64,000 nucleotides of DNA from assembly GCA_032622095.1 (NCBI GenBank), contig CP136069.1, positions 71,387,319 through 71,451,318 on the forward strand, written 5' to 3'. The notes under the pieces are model-generated. The model saw nothing but the letters and a program-made list of their open reading frames with translations. It made no database searches and had not been told where the DNA came from. Source of the stretch: Siphonodentalium dalli (Eukaryota; Mollusca; Scaphopoda; Gadilida; Siphonodentaliidae). The stretch's first letter is position 1. Every line of letters starts with the position of its first letter. The position numbers were made by a program, and so were the translations under genes. This document shows positions 21,760 through 33,571 of this stretch, piece after piece.

Positions 21760-24290
21760 TTAGGGTCAAAATTTAGCAAAATCGTGACAGACCGGATTAA
21801 AGCATGAAACTTTGCCGATATGTGAAATGGAATATGGGGAAAAAATTTGGAGGGGGGTGCCCGGGCTGCGGGTCATGGTTCAGGAGAATTTCTTGTTTCC
21901 ATGGTAACGTCATAACATATTTGGGGAAAAGTGAAAAAATGCCCCAGTATGGAAACAGTTAGACTTGTGTTTGAATAAATGATGTGAACTCATAGTGCAA
22001 TCAATGGTTCATCAACTGAACTGGGTCACTAGGACATGTAGGGTCAAGGTCAACCACTAAGGTCAAGGTCATTGGAAAATATATCATTTTTCTGTCTATT
22101 TTGTATTGATGGTCTCATATGCCGCCAACCCTAAAGCTTTAGTCATAAAGGCATTCCCTTTCATAAATGCACAAAAAATAGGGCATCACCACTATGTTCA
22201 ATTTGGTATATGATATACTTTATTTCATATGGTCATTGTTTACTTTTGATAACCTTAAGTTTAGATCATCACATTTTTTAGATACCACTTTTTATGGTAT
22301 TTGTGCAATTACGGCCTGGACTATGCTAAAGATAAATCAAGTAAATTTTAATTTGAACCTCACAAATAAATATTAAATATAGTCATACGACGTAAATATA
22401 GAGCGATTGTGTTGGGTTAATATTAATATTAGAGTTTTTGAGTTGAGTTGGTAATTTTAATACATAACATACATCTTGTTGCCATGGCAACTGCTAGCGA
22501 AAATATCGTAAAATTACCATTTTCAAATGAAAATGATAACGCTTTGCGAATAATTTCTCAGAATTTATTCCACCGACATGTCCTATATAAGAAATTCATT
22601 CACTTCGGAGGTAAAATGTGGACTTATATGAACATAATTATGGTTTCCATGACAACCATTATCCCAAATAATGTCACAATGGCCAATTCAATTGACTTTT
22701 TGTGTATTACTTCCTCAATTTTGTTCAGAAAAACTTCAATGCGTAATACTATCCGCGGGGTAAGTTAGTCATACATGTCCATTACAAATAATATGTTGGG
22801 TGGACCCAATGTACTTGTTTCCATAGCAATTGTTTCAAATTTGATCACTGACATACATGTAGTAACATTTCTGTCAACTTCAGTAGACTTTAGAAGATTA
22901 TCGAATGCTAAAATCTACATGGGTAACTAAGATATTATTGCCGAAAAAGGCAACCACATAAATTAATTATACCTGTTGTACTATTGCATGTACAGTAATT
23001 CGATTCTGTCCTATGGCAGCACAGTTACAAAACATATCTTCAATCCATGCAAAAATGAAAAACACGTTGTTCTATGATCGGAGGGTCTCTGCTGGGAGTG
23101 TCTGCCTTGGAATTTTCAACTGAACTCTCCCACTTGATCCACACCAACACATGGGTCTGGTCCAACCATTTTTGACGGAGATATGTCCCTTCTCGACTCA
23201 GATGTGACATGAGCATCATAAAAATACAGGTCAAATTCGAAAATGGTTTGGTTCAATGAATGTTATCTGTTATGCCCCTTTTTGACTCAGAATTTCTTTT
23301 TAATTTTGGTGTCTGGGACGGGAACTTCATTTAGTGTGTACAATTTTACCCTCTCTGTTAAACTTTCCACCAACTCCTCAAGGTCTCATGGGAGCATGAT
23401 TCTCTCAGTCCATATCCATACTGCTGTGTACCGGTACTCCCTGATAATACGGTCGTTGTCACACCCCATGTCTTTTGATCTAGATTGTAGATGCCTTCAG
23501 ACCGTGGTCTTATTCCATTCCCTTTTCTCAATTTAAACTCGACTGTTAATATGGCGAGAGACCGTTGGCGGGCGTCCTCGTGTGGCAACAAACCAATATA
23601 ACATCGCCTTTTTTTATATGGATTCTGACCATTTTTGAACGATTTTCGATGAAAAACATGGCCGCTGGCAGCTATCTTGGATTTCTCGCTTTGTATGACT
23701 AAATCCTTTGCCACACCATACAGACCATATCCCTCATCCGATCAACAACAAACTTCATACCAATCATCGGGGTGTCCTATAGATGGGAGCCATAAAAAAA
23801 TTCCAAAATCCGTTAAAAAACATGACTGCCAGCAGCTATTTTGGATTTCAAAATTGAATCCATCGCCGCACATTGCAACCCGCATTTAATATATATTTTT
23901 TATGTTAACTGACCTTTGGAGCAATGGAATAAAATTTCACCAAAAATCACCATTGGGATTCTAGTCATATTACAAAAAGAAATGAGCAGAACTGTGCAAT
24001 GTAAGTGAGGCATACCTTTACTTATAATATTCCAACTCAATGGAACCAAAAACGTCATTTTGACTCAAAATGACCGGCAAGATGGCGGCTAAATTATGGG
24101 GGGAGTAGATATATTGCCCCAGCCCGCCGTGCAATCACTTACAAGTTGTGGTTGATAGATAACATCAACTTATATGCCTTCTACATTGAATACAAACATT
24201 GCTGATACACCTTGGTTAATAGTTACTATTGTAACCACTGACATTACCAGAACTATTGGATTTTTCTCTCACAAAGTTAAAATATGATTA
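21760..24290. repeat. left arm of modular inverted-repeat cluster
   Basis: Stretches here recur in reverse orientation in 26400-28520: CGGATTAAAGCATGA with a GGGGTGCCCGG box (21790-21880), a GACCTTGACC-type pair (22045-22075), and a 400-bp tract at 23870-24285 (CACTTACAAGTTGTGG, TAATAGTTACTATTGTAACC). Between them are several copies of a palindromic GTTNCCATGGNAAC box. The match is patchy: 23040-23560 has no clear partner. This may be an old long-TIR transposon or repeated modules. Confidence 0.65.
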
Positions 24291-24949
24291 TGAATTATGT
24301 ATATGCAAGTGTGGAATGTAGGAATGGCCGTGTGTGGGGTACTTGTATATCTGGAAGAGCTGTATGGTCATTGGTGAGGTGTATATGTATACAGTGTTCG
24401 CGCTGGACCGAAAAATATTGTGGCCAAAAGTTTAGCCAAATGTATAACAATTTATTCAAATTAAATCCTCATTTTCTGAGCAGTTCAGAATTGATGACTA
24501 AAATATTTGTTTTAAACTTTATTTGTTACTCAGAATAAAATCATAATTAAAACAACTTTAAACAACAAAATATTTTAGGAACATAATTATAGGTCGCTGA
24601 CTAATAAAGTAATGAGCGGTGTTAGTTGTCATCGCTATTTTCTCTGAGATAAAAAAAAATGTTGCTTATTATCATGAGATGATAACTGTTGAATATCTAT
24701 TGATTTCAAACCTTTCATGATGTGAAGCTAGATTATTATTAGACGGGAGACAGATTTTCACGGTACGATATTCCCGAAGTGCGAAATACTATCGTCGCCA
24801 AACTTCGTAGAGTCTGTTGATCTATTCAGCACTTTTGAATTAGCTTCCCGTCTCCATTTGTGGTAAACAAAATGTTTGGCCAAATGAAATTTGTATTGGC
24901 CAATTTCGAAAAAAATTGGCCATTGGCCAATTTGGCCACTGATAGCGCG
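24291..24949. other. no gene seen
   Basis: AT-rich spacer. A few minisatellite-like phrases (GTGAGGTGTATATGTATAC) occur already at 24375-24395, before the main array. Confidence 0.4.
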
Positions 24950-26060
24950 AACACTATGCATACCTGGAGTGACCGTATGGTCATTGTTAGGGTGTATATG
25001 TATATCTTGGGTGGTTATATGGCCATCGGCGTGGAGAATATGTATACTGGGGTAACTGTATGGGTAATGGTGAGGTGAATAGGTATTCATTGCGTGACTG
25101 TATGATCATGACTGTGGTGAATATGTATGTATGGTTATGGGTCAGGCCTGGGAGTGTACCTGGTGTGCCTACATGGTGACTAATTACTGTATGGTCATGT
25201 GTGAGGTGTACGGGTGTACCCAATTGTGGCTGTATGGCCATGTGTGAGGTGTTTTGTCTATAAAGCAGGTGGCCATATGGCCATTGGTGGGGTGTATATG
25301 AAGGCATTGAGTTACTGTTGTCATGGTTGGGTGCATATGTATATATCGTTGGCTATATGGCAATGGGTGTGGTGAATAGGTATACAGGGAGTGACCATAT
25401 CGTCAATGGTGAGGTGAATAGGTATACATGATACAAGGAGTGACTATGATTCTGTGTGTGGACCATAGGTATACAGAAAGTGACCATATGGTCATGGGTC
25501 AGTTGCAGGAGTATACCCGGTGTACCTGCATGGTGACTCATGTCTGTATGGTCATGTGTGGGGTGTGCATGTATACCCAAGTTTGGCTATGTGGTCATGG
25601 GTGAGGTGTATGTGTATAAAGCATTTAGCTACATGGCCATTGCTGAGGTGTATATGTATACCTGGAATTATTCAATGGTCATGGTTGGGTGTATATGTAT
25701 ATCTTGAGTGGTTATAGGACCATGGTTGTTGCGAATATGTATATATGGATGCCAATAGTTAGGTGAATATATATATACAAGGAGGGACTGTATTATAGCC
25801 CATCAATGTATGATCATGCCCGTGGTGAACAGATATATAGTGACTAAATAGTCATGGGTCAGGTGTATGAGTATACCTGTTGTGTATGTATGGTGACTCG
25901 GGGCTGTATGGTCATGGGTGGGGTGTACGGATATACCCAATGGTGGCTGCATGGTCATGGGTGAGGTGTTTGTATATAAAGTGAGTGGTTATATGGTCAT
26001 TTGTCTGGTCTATATATAGAGTAACACTATGGCCATGGGTGTGTCGCAAAGGTGGGCCTA
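24950..26060. repeat. degenerate minisatellite array
   Basis: About 1.1 kb of diverged tandem units of roughly 50-75 bp built around TATGGTCATGGGTGAGGTG and TATATGTATAC. Units vary in order and length. Reverse-strand frames such as HTPHPHDHT are a consequence of the repeat and are not genes. The array sits in the centre of the inverted-repeat cluster. Confidence 0.9.
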
Positions 26061-26399
26061 TGGTGGCTATCGATTTCCACAATAACTCAAGTATATGCTA
26101 ATCAATAGAGATGTTTAGTTGTCAGTTGATTAAGTAACATTTTAACAACCAAGTACTAGTGAGTTACAATTTGATACCTTTTCGGAACAGCATAGAATAA
26201 TGTATGGGATATATGTGGATTTTTTACATATCTGATTGCCATTTTGCAAGCCATCTTGAGTAATTTTGTCTAAAAAACACCCCCGTGTGACACATTTAAG
26301 ACAGTTCAAAACGATAAACACCTTTAATACCAAAGATAGTTCAATTTTACTTGAAAAAAATGGTCCAAACCTGAAAAGTTAATTTGTATATCGCGTTTG

Positions 26400-28520
26400 T
26401 GAGAGAGAAATCCAATATGTCTTGTAATGTCAGTGGTTACAATAGTAACTATTAACCAAGGTGCATCAGCAGTGTTAGTATTCAAAGTATAGAAGGATTA
26501 TAAGTCGATTTTATTCATGAACCACAACTTGTAAGTGATTGCAAGGCGCGCTGGGGCAATATATCTACCATTTTCCATAATATGACTGCGGTCATTTTGA
26601 GTCAAAGTGACCATTTTGGTTCCATTGAGTAGGAATATTCATAGGTAAAGGTGTGCCTCATTGCACAATGCACAGTTCTGCTCATTTCATTTTGTAATAT
26701 GACTAGGATCCCAATGGTGATTTTTTGTGAAATTTTATAGCACGTTCTGTAAAATCAAAATTTTGAGAGAACGGAAGGGACTGTGACTCACAGAATGGCA
26801 TATTTCATTGCTCCAATGAACAGTTAACATTAAAAATATATAATAAATGTGGGTTGCAGTGTGCGGCTACGGATTCAAATTTGAAATCCAATGATCTGTT
26901 AACAATTTTAAATAAAGTTGCAATTCTCATCAGTTCCAATCAGCAGAAACTAATCTAGAAAATATTAGTGAAAAATAGTCACATTTTCCACAACCAACGA
27001 CTATTTTGATGGCTATCTTGGAATGGGATTTCCAATTTTGCCATAAAACGCTAACATTGTGTCTTAGCTTCACAATAATATATACATTTGTATACATATG
27101 TCAAGATTTACTCTCTATAATTTACATCAAACTAACTTATAGTGCCTCGTCTTAAAACACGGCGACCATGTTGGACGCCATCTTGTTTCGTGTCTACACG
27201 GCCACTTTCTTTCCGTGTTAACATTGCTTAAAAGTTGAGGGACATAACAAGGAAGAAAATGAGTGAGGTGAAGTTAAGACCTGTGGATGCGGTGTACAAG
27301 TACCCTATCAGCTTCCAGACTATTATATTTGCATTTGCATTGCCATCGCGTGACCCTTTTGACATCTTGTGACGTCGTCAGTGATATAGAGTATTCCAAT
27401 ACCTACAAAATGACACATCACCTGTTAAATTCAATCTCAATGACATCCCCATAAATGGGATACTATCCCCCCATCATAATGGTAACACATTAGGGTACAT
27501 AATAATACAAAAGAAGTTAAGTTATGGAGTGGGTGCACCAGGGGTCCTACCAGCTCATGGACTAATGCAACAAATTGAGGTAGGTTAATCATACAGACAA
27601 ATAATATGACCTAAAGTGATAAAGACAGCATTTTTTTTTACAATGACCTTGACCTTTCACAATGACCTTGACCCTTGAGATGAGTACTGGCGGTCCGTTA
27701 TGGAGAATATATTTATATAAATATTATTATATAACTATATCCACCAATAAGTCCACTGCTATCACCAATATACTTCATATATGATCATTTTCCAGAATTC
27801 TCAGATATCACACACTGTTGCTATGGTAACACCATTTTTCAGGAAACTGAGTGATATGAAGCGTGTCAACGTTGGTTTCCAATGTCTCCAGTATATGGGC
27901 TTTATGAAAAAATATGTTGCTGAAAATCCACAAAACATTTTACGAAACCCATTTTTTTTATTACAAATGACAGGCTATTACCATGGCAGTTGGCAGCTCA
28001 GATGAAAAATTCTGAAATTTCAGACCCTGATTATGACAATTCAAACAGTTCAAACTGGAAAACAAAATACATCTATAAGGCAGTTCATACACCAAATTGA
28101 AGGCAAGAAACCTTCGATTCTACATAAATTACATGGTTTGGGTTAGTTGCGAAATAGGGACATTTAGGGGCAAGTGAATGCTGAATTACTAGTTGTAAAT
28201 GAACAAATTACTAAATGACCTTGACCTTAGTGGATGACCTTGACACAAATACCTCTCCCCATTTATATTATGAAGTGGCCAACCACTTGTATTCTGAACT
28301 TAGATACTAATATCAAACATAGTACCAATTAGTTTAACAGAAACAGGTATTTTCCGATTCCTCCAATTTTCCAGATGCTGTTGCCATGGAAACCAGATTT
28401 ATTCCTCACCACGATCTGGTAGTCCGGGCACCCCCCGCCAAAAAGATTACCCTATGTCCAAAGAACATATGTACCAAATGTCATGCTTTAATCCGGCCAG
28501 TCACGATTTTTTTGTTAATC
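26400..28520. repeat. right arm of modular inverted-repeat cluster
   Basis: Reverse-complement counterpart of 21760-24290. The best-conserved part is 26405-26890, which pairs with 23840-24285 (for example GTGATTGCAAGGCGCGC with GCCCGCCGTGCAATCAC). The outer part 28380-28510 pairs with 21775-21905. It also contains short stretches with protein-like translation at 27258-27590 and 27795-28005. Confidence 0.65.
27258..28005 (+). pseudogene. possible decayed coding fragments, unrecognised
   Basis: Three short same-strand stretches translate to plausible protein: MSEVKLRPVDAVYKYPISFQ and on to residue 37 (27258-27371, stop TGA), then about 64 residues containing NDTSPVKFNLNDIP and GVGAPGVLPAHGLMQQIE (27394-27588, ending at a GAG/GTAGGT donor-like site), then NSQISHTVAMVTPFF to GYYHGSWQLR (27795-28005) after a TTTTCCAG acceptor-like site. 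No family is recognised, stops interrupt the first part, and the region is repetitive, so chance or a decayed transposon gene is as likely as a real gene. Confidence 0.2.
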
Positions 28521-28548
28521 CACTGGGCTATACCCAATCCGTCGCATT

Positions 28549-29366
28549 ATGCCCCATATACGGGGTACAATGCGACACATTTGACATTACAACATCAGCA
28601 TATACCGAACTTAATAAATGCAAGACGGACTGCAGTTTCTTTTCTTTTGTGGATTGAAACAATGTATAAGCGTTATTTAAAGTCATAGCAGCAGACCAAT
28701 TCGAGACATTTTATTTATTCATATGGCGGGTGAAATAGCACCATAAAGTTTTGATTTCAGGAAAATGTCCGGGGCAGGGTTAACAATAATTATTTATCTA
28801 TATCATGTTTTAATGTTTGGGAATGATCGAATATGTTTTTTTAATTCTTTTCTTTTGAACTATAAGGTTACGATATGATTTATTTTTCCAGGTTTGATTT
28901 CCGATATGTCTAATCATATTTTTTCTCGTACTGGTTGTACCCGAGTGTCGCATTATGCCCCACAGCGAGACAACCTGCCTCTCCCCCAATATGAGTGAAT
29001 GTGAATAACTGATGTACATAGAACTGGTCAACTTAGTATATAACTCGTCTTAGTTTACCAAAATACGCATGTAGCTTTGGTGGTAGTGGTAAGATGTTCT
29101 CGTTTTAACATGTATAAGACCTACCGAAAGTTATAAACCATTCAAAAAGGGGGTCACCAAATGTGGGTACCCCAACTCCGGCGTTTCGCATGTGATATTA
29201 AACAGTCATGATGATGTCGGTCCAATTGGGATGTCCACTTCTATGATTGGTCTTACTAAAATAATAAATGTGCGATTCAACTTCAGTCATGGAAAATCAT
29301 ATGGCCTGATAACGACCGTCTGTCGCATTATGCCCCGCGTCGCATTATGCCCCACATTACCCTACA
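28549..29366. repeat. cluster of GTCGCATTATGCCCC motifs
   Basis: Four same-strand copies of GTCGCATTATGCCCC (28549, 28946, 29321, 29339), plus inverted partial phrase GGGGTACAATGCGACAC at 28564. The last copy continues ACATTACCC, matching the outlying copy at 21566 in reverse. This looks like terminal pieces of a transposon, possibly nested. Confidence 0.5.
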
Positions 29367-29938
29367 CCTTTATCCCTGAACATTTCTGAACAGGAAACGA
29401 CTCTCCAAAACGTCGTAAAGCGTGTTGACGGATCCCCTTCATATCGTATATGTTTACACTAGTTTGTAATATGTAAAATGAATATCATGTGATACATACT
29501 GTTTACAATAGCATTCCTGGAATGAATCCGTAGTGTTTCTCTTGTCTGCTTATATGGTATTTCAACCTCCGTACAAATGAAACATGAACCATTCTAAGTT
29601 ATTCCAGAGTTATGTGTAATATGCCAAATAAGATCACCCCAAATCGACTATATGCGAAACATATAATCAAATGACATGTATACCATGCATGAATATATAA
29701 CGAAGTTGTAGCTGTCATTGCCGCGCAAACCTTGGTCCAATTGATAATTTTCGACAGCTATTCCTAGTTCCTGAGTCAATATTTGCATATTATGTATTGG
29801 AAATTAGTTTCAGCAACTGATTGTCAAATTTATTATTCGACACAACCAACGGTGATGAAATTTGTCCTAACACTAGAAATTTTCCAGCCGAACTCGATAT
29901 AAGATTGGGGGATATATATTGCGGATGATAATATATAG
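29367..29938. other. no gene seen
   Basis: Intronic AT-rich DNA with no structure recognised. Confidence 0.4.
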
Positions 29939-29939
29939 T

Positions 29940-30175
29940 GGAGCTCCGTGGTCCAGTGGTTAGCGTGTATTCGATGTAAACACAGCGATATGAGTTCGCA
30001 GCCTGTTGCTGGTCTATGTGAGTCTTCACACAGCAGTGGCTTGGTGTGCAATTGTCGGATTGTTCGCTGTTTCAAATCCCGCTCCAAGTTCTTACCCTTG
30101 AGCAAGGTCGCCCATACTGTGTCGGCTTCGCACCACTCGTTTAAACGAGTACCAGTCAGCTTATCATAATGTTGA
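29940..30175 (+). mobile_element. tRNA-headed SINE
   Basis: The first 75 bp resemble a tRNA: GAGCTCCGTGGTCCAGTGG holds a box A (TGGTCCAGTGG) and GAGTTCGCAGCC matches box B about 40 bp later. The body then contains CCCTTGAGCAAGGTC, reminiscent of the central domain shared by Deu/V-type SINEs (CTTGAGCAAGGCAC). The 3' end is not sharply defined; no poly-A or microsatellite tail is obvious. It should be read as an RNA polymerase III derived retroposon rather than a functional tRNA. Confidence 0.7.
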
Positions 30176-30625
30176 GTATCAAACTGTTCTGGTCAAACTA
30201 TAGCAGCGTCTGCAGCAGTTCATTGGTCGGCTTGTACAACTGACTCGGGTAATATTGTAATGTTTTAAAAGCGTGTAACTGGTTAATCGCTATATTAATC
30301 ATTATTGAATGGTCAGCAATTCGACGTATTAAACTGTTCTCAACACCACTTTTATAGACATATTTACTTCGGTGAATACAAGACAACTGACTGTAAAGAC
30401 TGAGAAGACTGAGACACTGCAGATTTCAACAGTCAGTACCTGTGAAATTATTTCAAAATAGTTAGAACTATACACCCAGCTTAGAAATTAAGTGTTCACA
30501 TTGACTTACATACAAATTCTTAATTCAATTAATTTGAGGGCAGAGTATTAAATCTGCAAAGTCTGTTTAAATAACCAATCTCAATTGAGCAAACCTGATT
30601 CATAATTATGCTGACACTATGTGCA

Positions 30626-30882
30626 CCCTTTCATGACTGGAGCTCTTCTGAAATGTTGCGAAAACCATGTGCTGATGCATTATCTTATGTATGCGAGTCT
30701 CTCATATATATAATAGAATACCTTGGTCTGACAAAATTTACATTGACCTTGTAATCCAGTGCATGTTCTTTTATATGCGAGGCTCCCTGTGGGAGACCCG
30801 CATATATAATAGAATACAATGGCACATGATCTTTAATGTTGCACCAGCGAAGCTCCCATTATGAACCTCATGAAAAGGTTAA
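30626..30882 (+). mobile_element. family B MITE copy 2
   Basis: Starts CCCTTTCATGACTGGAGC and ends in AAAAGGTTAA. The left TTAA is lost. Internal palindromic units are as in copy 1 (TGCGAGTCTCTCATATATA and GCGAGGCTCCCTGTGGGAGAC). Confidence 0.8.
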
Positions 30883-30999
30883 AAGTGTGCATGGCATAGA
30901 CGCAGTTTTTTTTACTAAAATTCTTGATATTTCAAAATCGACTTTCATAAAATTTGTCTGAACTTTCTTTTTTTAAATTGTTTATGTGATACAAATTAT

Positions 31000-32245
31000 A
31001 ACGACATATTATGGACGTGTTCGGGTGCGTGAAATGGATGAGTTAGTACGCAGGTGCTATGCCAACATGGGGAATGTAGCATTCTACTAACATCACCGAA
31101 AATTTCAAAGAAATCGACCATACCACTCCATAGAAAACATCGTCTGAACTACGCTCAATTGAAAATATTTACATCTCGGTTCGGGACGCAACTATCGGCG
31201 ATAAATTAACACAAATTATTTCGCCATCTCGAGTCATTGAATTTAATTAATATATAACACTCTTAAAACAATAGGTACTCTAGAGTGCCTACGTAGGTAC
31301 TAAGCTTCGTCCCAGGGGGAGTACCAATTTGTTGGTACTCTAGAGTACCTAATAAATATGTAGGTTCTCTGGAGTACCTATATACTTTGGTTCTCTGGAG
31401 TACCTATATATTTAGGTTCTCTGGAGTACCTATATTTGTAGGTTATCTGGGGTACCTCTATTTATGTTATGTGGAGTACCTATATGTATCCGGGCTTTAT
31501 GCATATAATAGCCACCCCGCATTTATGTCACCGAAGCCATGACGAACACGATATGAAGTGCCAAGAAATAGATGCTTTCTTGACACGCCCATTATATTAT
31601 CTGAAGTACCAAAATATCAAGACATGTACTCTGAAGTATTTAGGTACTACGCTTAGTTCCAGCAATTTGGTACTCCAGAGAACAAAACAGCCCAGATGCC
31701 AAGCACTCGAAATAACGAAACATGGCCGACGGCAAATTTAACAATGTGGCATGTTAGATTCCAAATGATGCTACCGCGTTTAAACATCGAATTAAGTACA
31801 AAACCACATGGACTCCCTTGCATAGTGCTAAATGAAATAATCCGATAGATCTATGACAGCGAGTCGATGGGCGGCCATCTTTTCACTTTAATTTGATCAT
31901 TTGCACACGGCACTCGATATTGACACACCCACGGTCTGACCCAATCAGCTTGGAGCCAACGATTGGCATTGTGTGGAGTGCCAACTCATCTGGGTTCTAT
32001 GTCGCTAAGCAGGCTCTAAAAATAAAGGCTTATAGTACCAAACTGTTTGGCACTATTGCCGCGGCTTTTGGTTCTATGGGGGACCTAAATCAATTGCTTT
32101 ATTTGAGAGTGAAGAATGACAGTGTGTATCGTCAATTTGGATTAATATTAATAACAAATAACTACTTTGAGCAAGATTATGATCAATTTCAATTTGATCA
32201 CCCTACCGGAGTGTTTAACATCACTTTAAGAACCATGAAGTAGTT
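31000..32245 (-). mobile_element. repeat H/I copy 1, interrupted
   Basis: The outer parts 31000-31200 and 32110-32245 match, in reverse, the contiguous 38520-38910 (for example AAATTTCAAAGAAATCGACC and CACCCTACCGGAGTGTTTAA) at roughly 85-90 percent by eye. The intervening 0.9 kb holds a minisatellite and unique DNA, so either this copy received an insertion or the other lost sequence. Confidence 0.7.
31268..31685. repeat. palindromic minisatellite around GGTACTCTAGAGTACC
   Basis: About seven units of roughly 28-32 bp share GGTTCTCTGGAGTACCTATAT. The unit core is itself a palindrome (GGTACTCTAGAGTACC) and a diverged inverted part lies at 31600-31685. Confidence 0.85.
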
Positions 32246-32314
32246 GAAACTGACAAAAAAACATGTTAAAACTTTCTGTTTTTGAAAGTCGATGTCAGAC
32301 CATAAAAATATCAT

Positions 32315-32583
32315 ATAACCCTTTCATGAGGTTTGTCGCGGGAGCTACTCTGGTGCAGCATTAAAGATCCTGTGCCAGAGCATTATCTTATATGCGAGTT
32401 TCCCATAGGGAGCCTCGCATATATAAGAGAATGCACTCGCTTACAAGGCCAATGAAAATATTGTTAGGCCAATGTATTCTCTTAATGCAAGAGGCTCCCT
32501 ATGGGAGACTGGCATATATAAGAGAATGCATTGGCACATGGTTTTCGCAAAATTTCAGGACGCTCCAGTCATGGAAGGGTTAA
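32315..32583 (-). mobile_element. family B MITE copy 3
   Basis: Right end GGAAGGGTTAA keeps the TTAA; the left reads TATAACCCTTTCATGAGG. Contains GCTCCCTATGGGAGAC and GAATGCATTGGCAC hairpin units. Confidence 0.8.
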
Positions 32584-33416
32584 TAGTTATTTTCTCTGCT
32601 CTTTAATGGTTATGATGTCATTATTGTCTGGTATAAAAAGCGTACAATGTTAGTTGCATGGTGTCAAATCCGGTGGGACATCTCTGTTTATAAAGTATTA
32701 ATGAGAGTGTATATCCTCCTATAAAGGTTTATATAGATTCCGCGGGGTATAAAGTAATAAATATGAATCGAGGGCACATATCCTGAAAGGATTCTATCGA
32801 TTTATATATATATTATTTAGAATTCATGTTCACATTCCAAGGACGATTTTAGGGGCTATTTATATAACACAAATCTCGCGAAAACGTCCGGAGCGTCCCA
32901 AGAGCTAGGGAGAACCTTATCTTGTTAGCACCATCAATCTCGGCAAATTTCATTTCAGCTATTAGATTTCAGCACGAGTTACGCTCAGCTGCATCAGAAA
33001 TAACCCAATTTATTATGTTTTTATACACAACTATTTACATAGCCCGTCTTTGTTACACTAAATCCTAATCGGTGATTGGTCAACTGCCAATTTGGGTCAC
33101 CCGTTTCAGATATATCGAAATAACACATAGACTGTAACGCGAACACGACGTCACAAATAGTTGACCTAATATTACATAATCACTAAAAACGATCAGCATA
33201 ATAATTAGGCGTGCTTTTCAAAGTTCAGCTGATTTGCATCTGAACCCATTTATTTATATCGATGACGTTATCGTTGCTAAGTGCGTGGAAATCTTATATT
33301 GTGCTGACTTAATGTGCTGCGTGGACTAGTCTCAAATTTTCGGCAGATTTGGTGAAAATAAATAAGAATACGCTCAGCTTTTTACGGGAATAAATCATCA
33401 AGTAGCTATATAAATA
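32584..33416. other. no gene seen
   Basis: Intronic; no repeat or exon recognised. Confidence 0.4.
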
Positions 33417-33571
33417 TAAGAAATGAATGTATAGTGTGTGTTTGTGTTATTGGGGGATACGACGCTGTGGCCGTTGTGGGGGACATTTAGTGAGAACCGC
33501 TTCAATGTGCCCTAACGACCACAGCGCCGAATCCCATAATAACAAACACATCAACTATACATGCATTTCTT
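33417..33571. repeat. 155-bp foldback with about 65-bp arms
   Basis: The left arm (TAAGAAATGAATGTATAG..GTTTGTGTTATT..GACGCTGTGG) is complemented by CCACAGCGCC..AATAACAAACAC..CATTTCTTA. It directly abuts the left TTAA of family E copy 2. Confidence 0.85.

Noticed and set aside
25353-25717. His/Pro/Thr-rich frames
   Set aside because: By-product of the minisatellite array.
24950-26060. CRISPR-like array
   Set aside because: Unit length and spacing are irregular, there are no distinct spacers, and the setting is eukaryotic.
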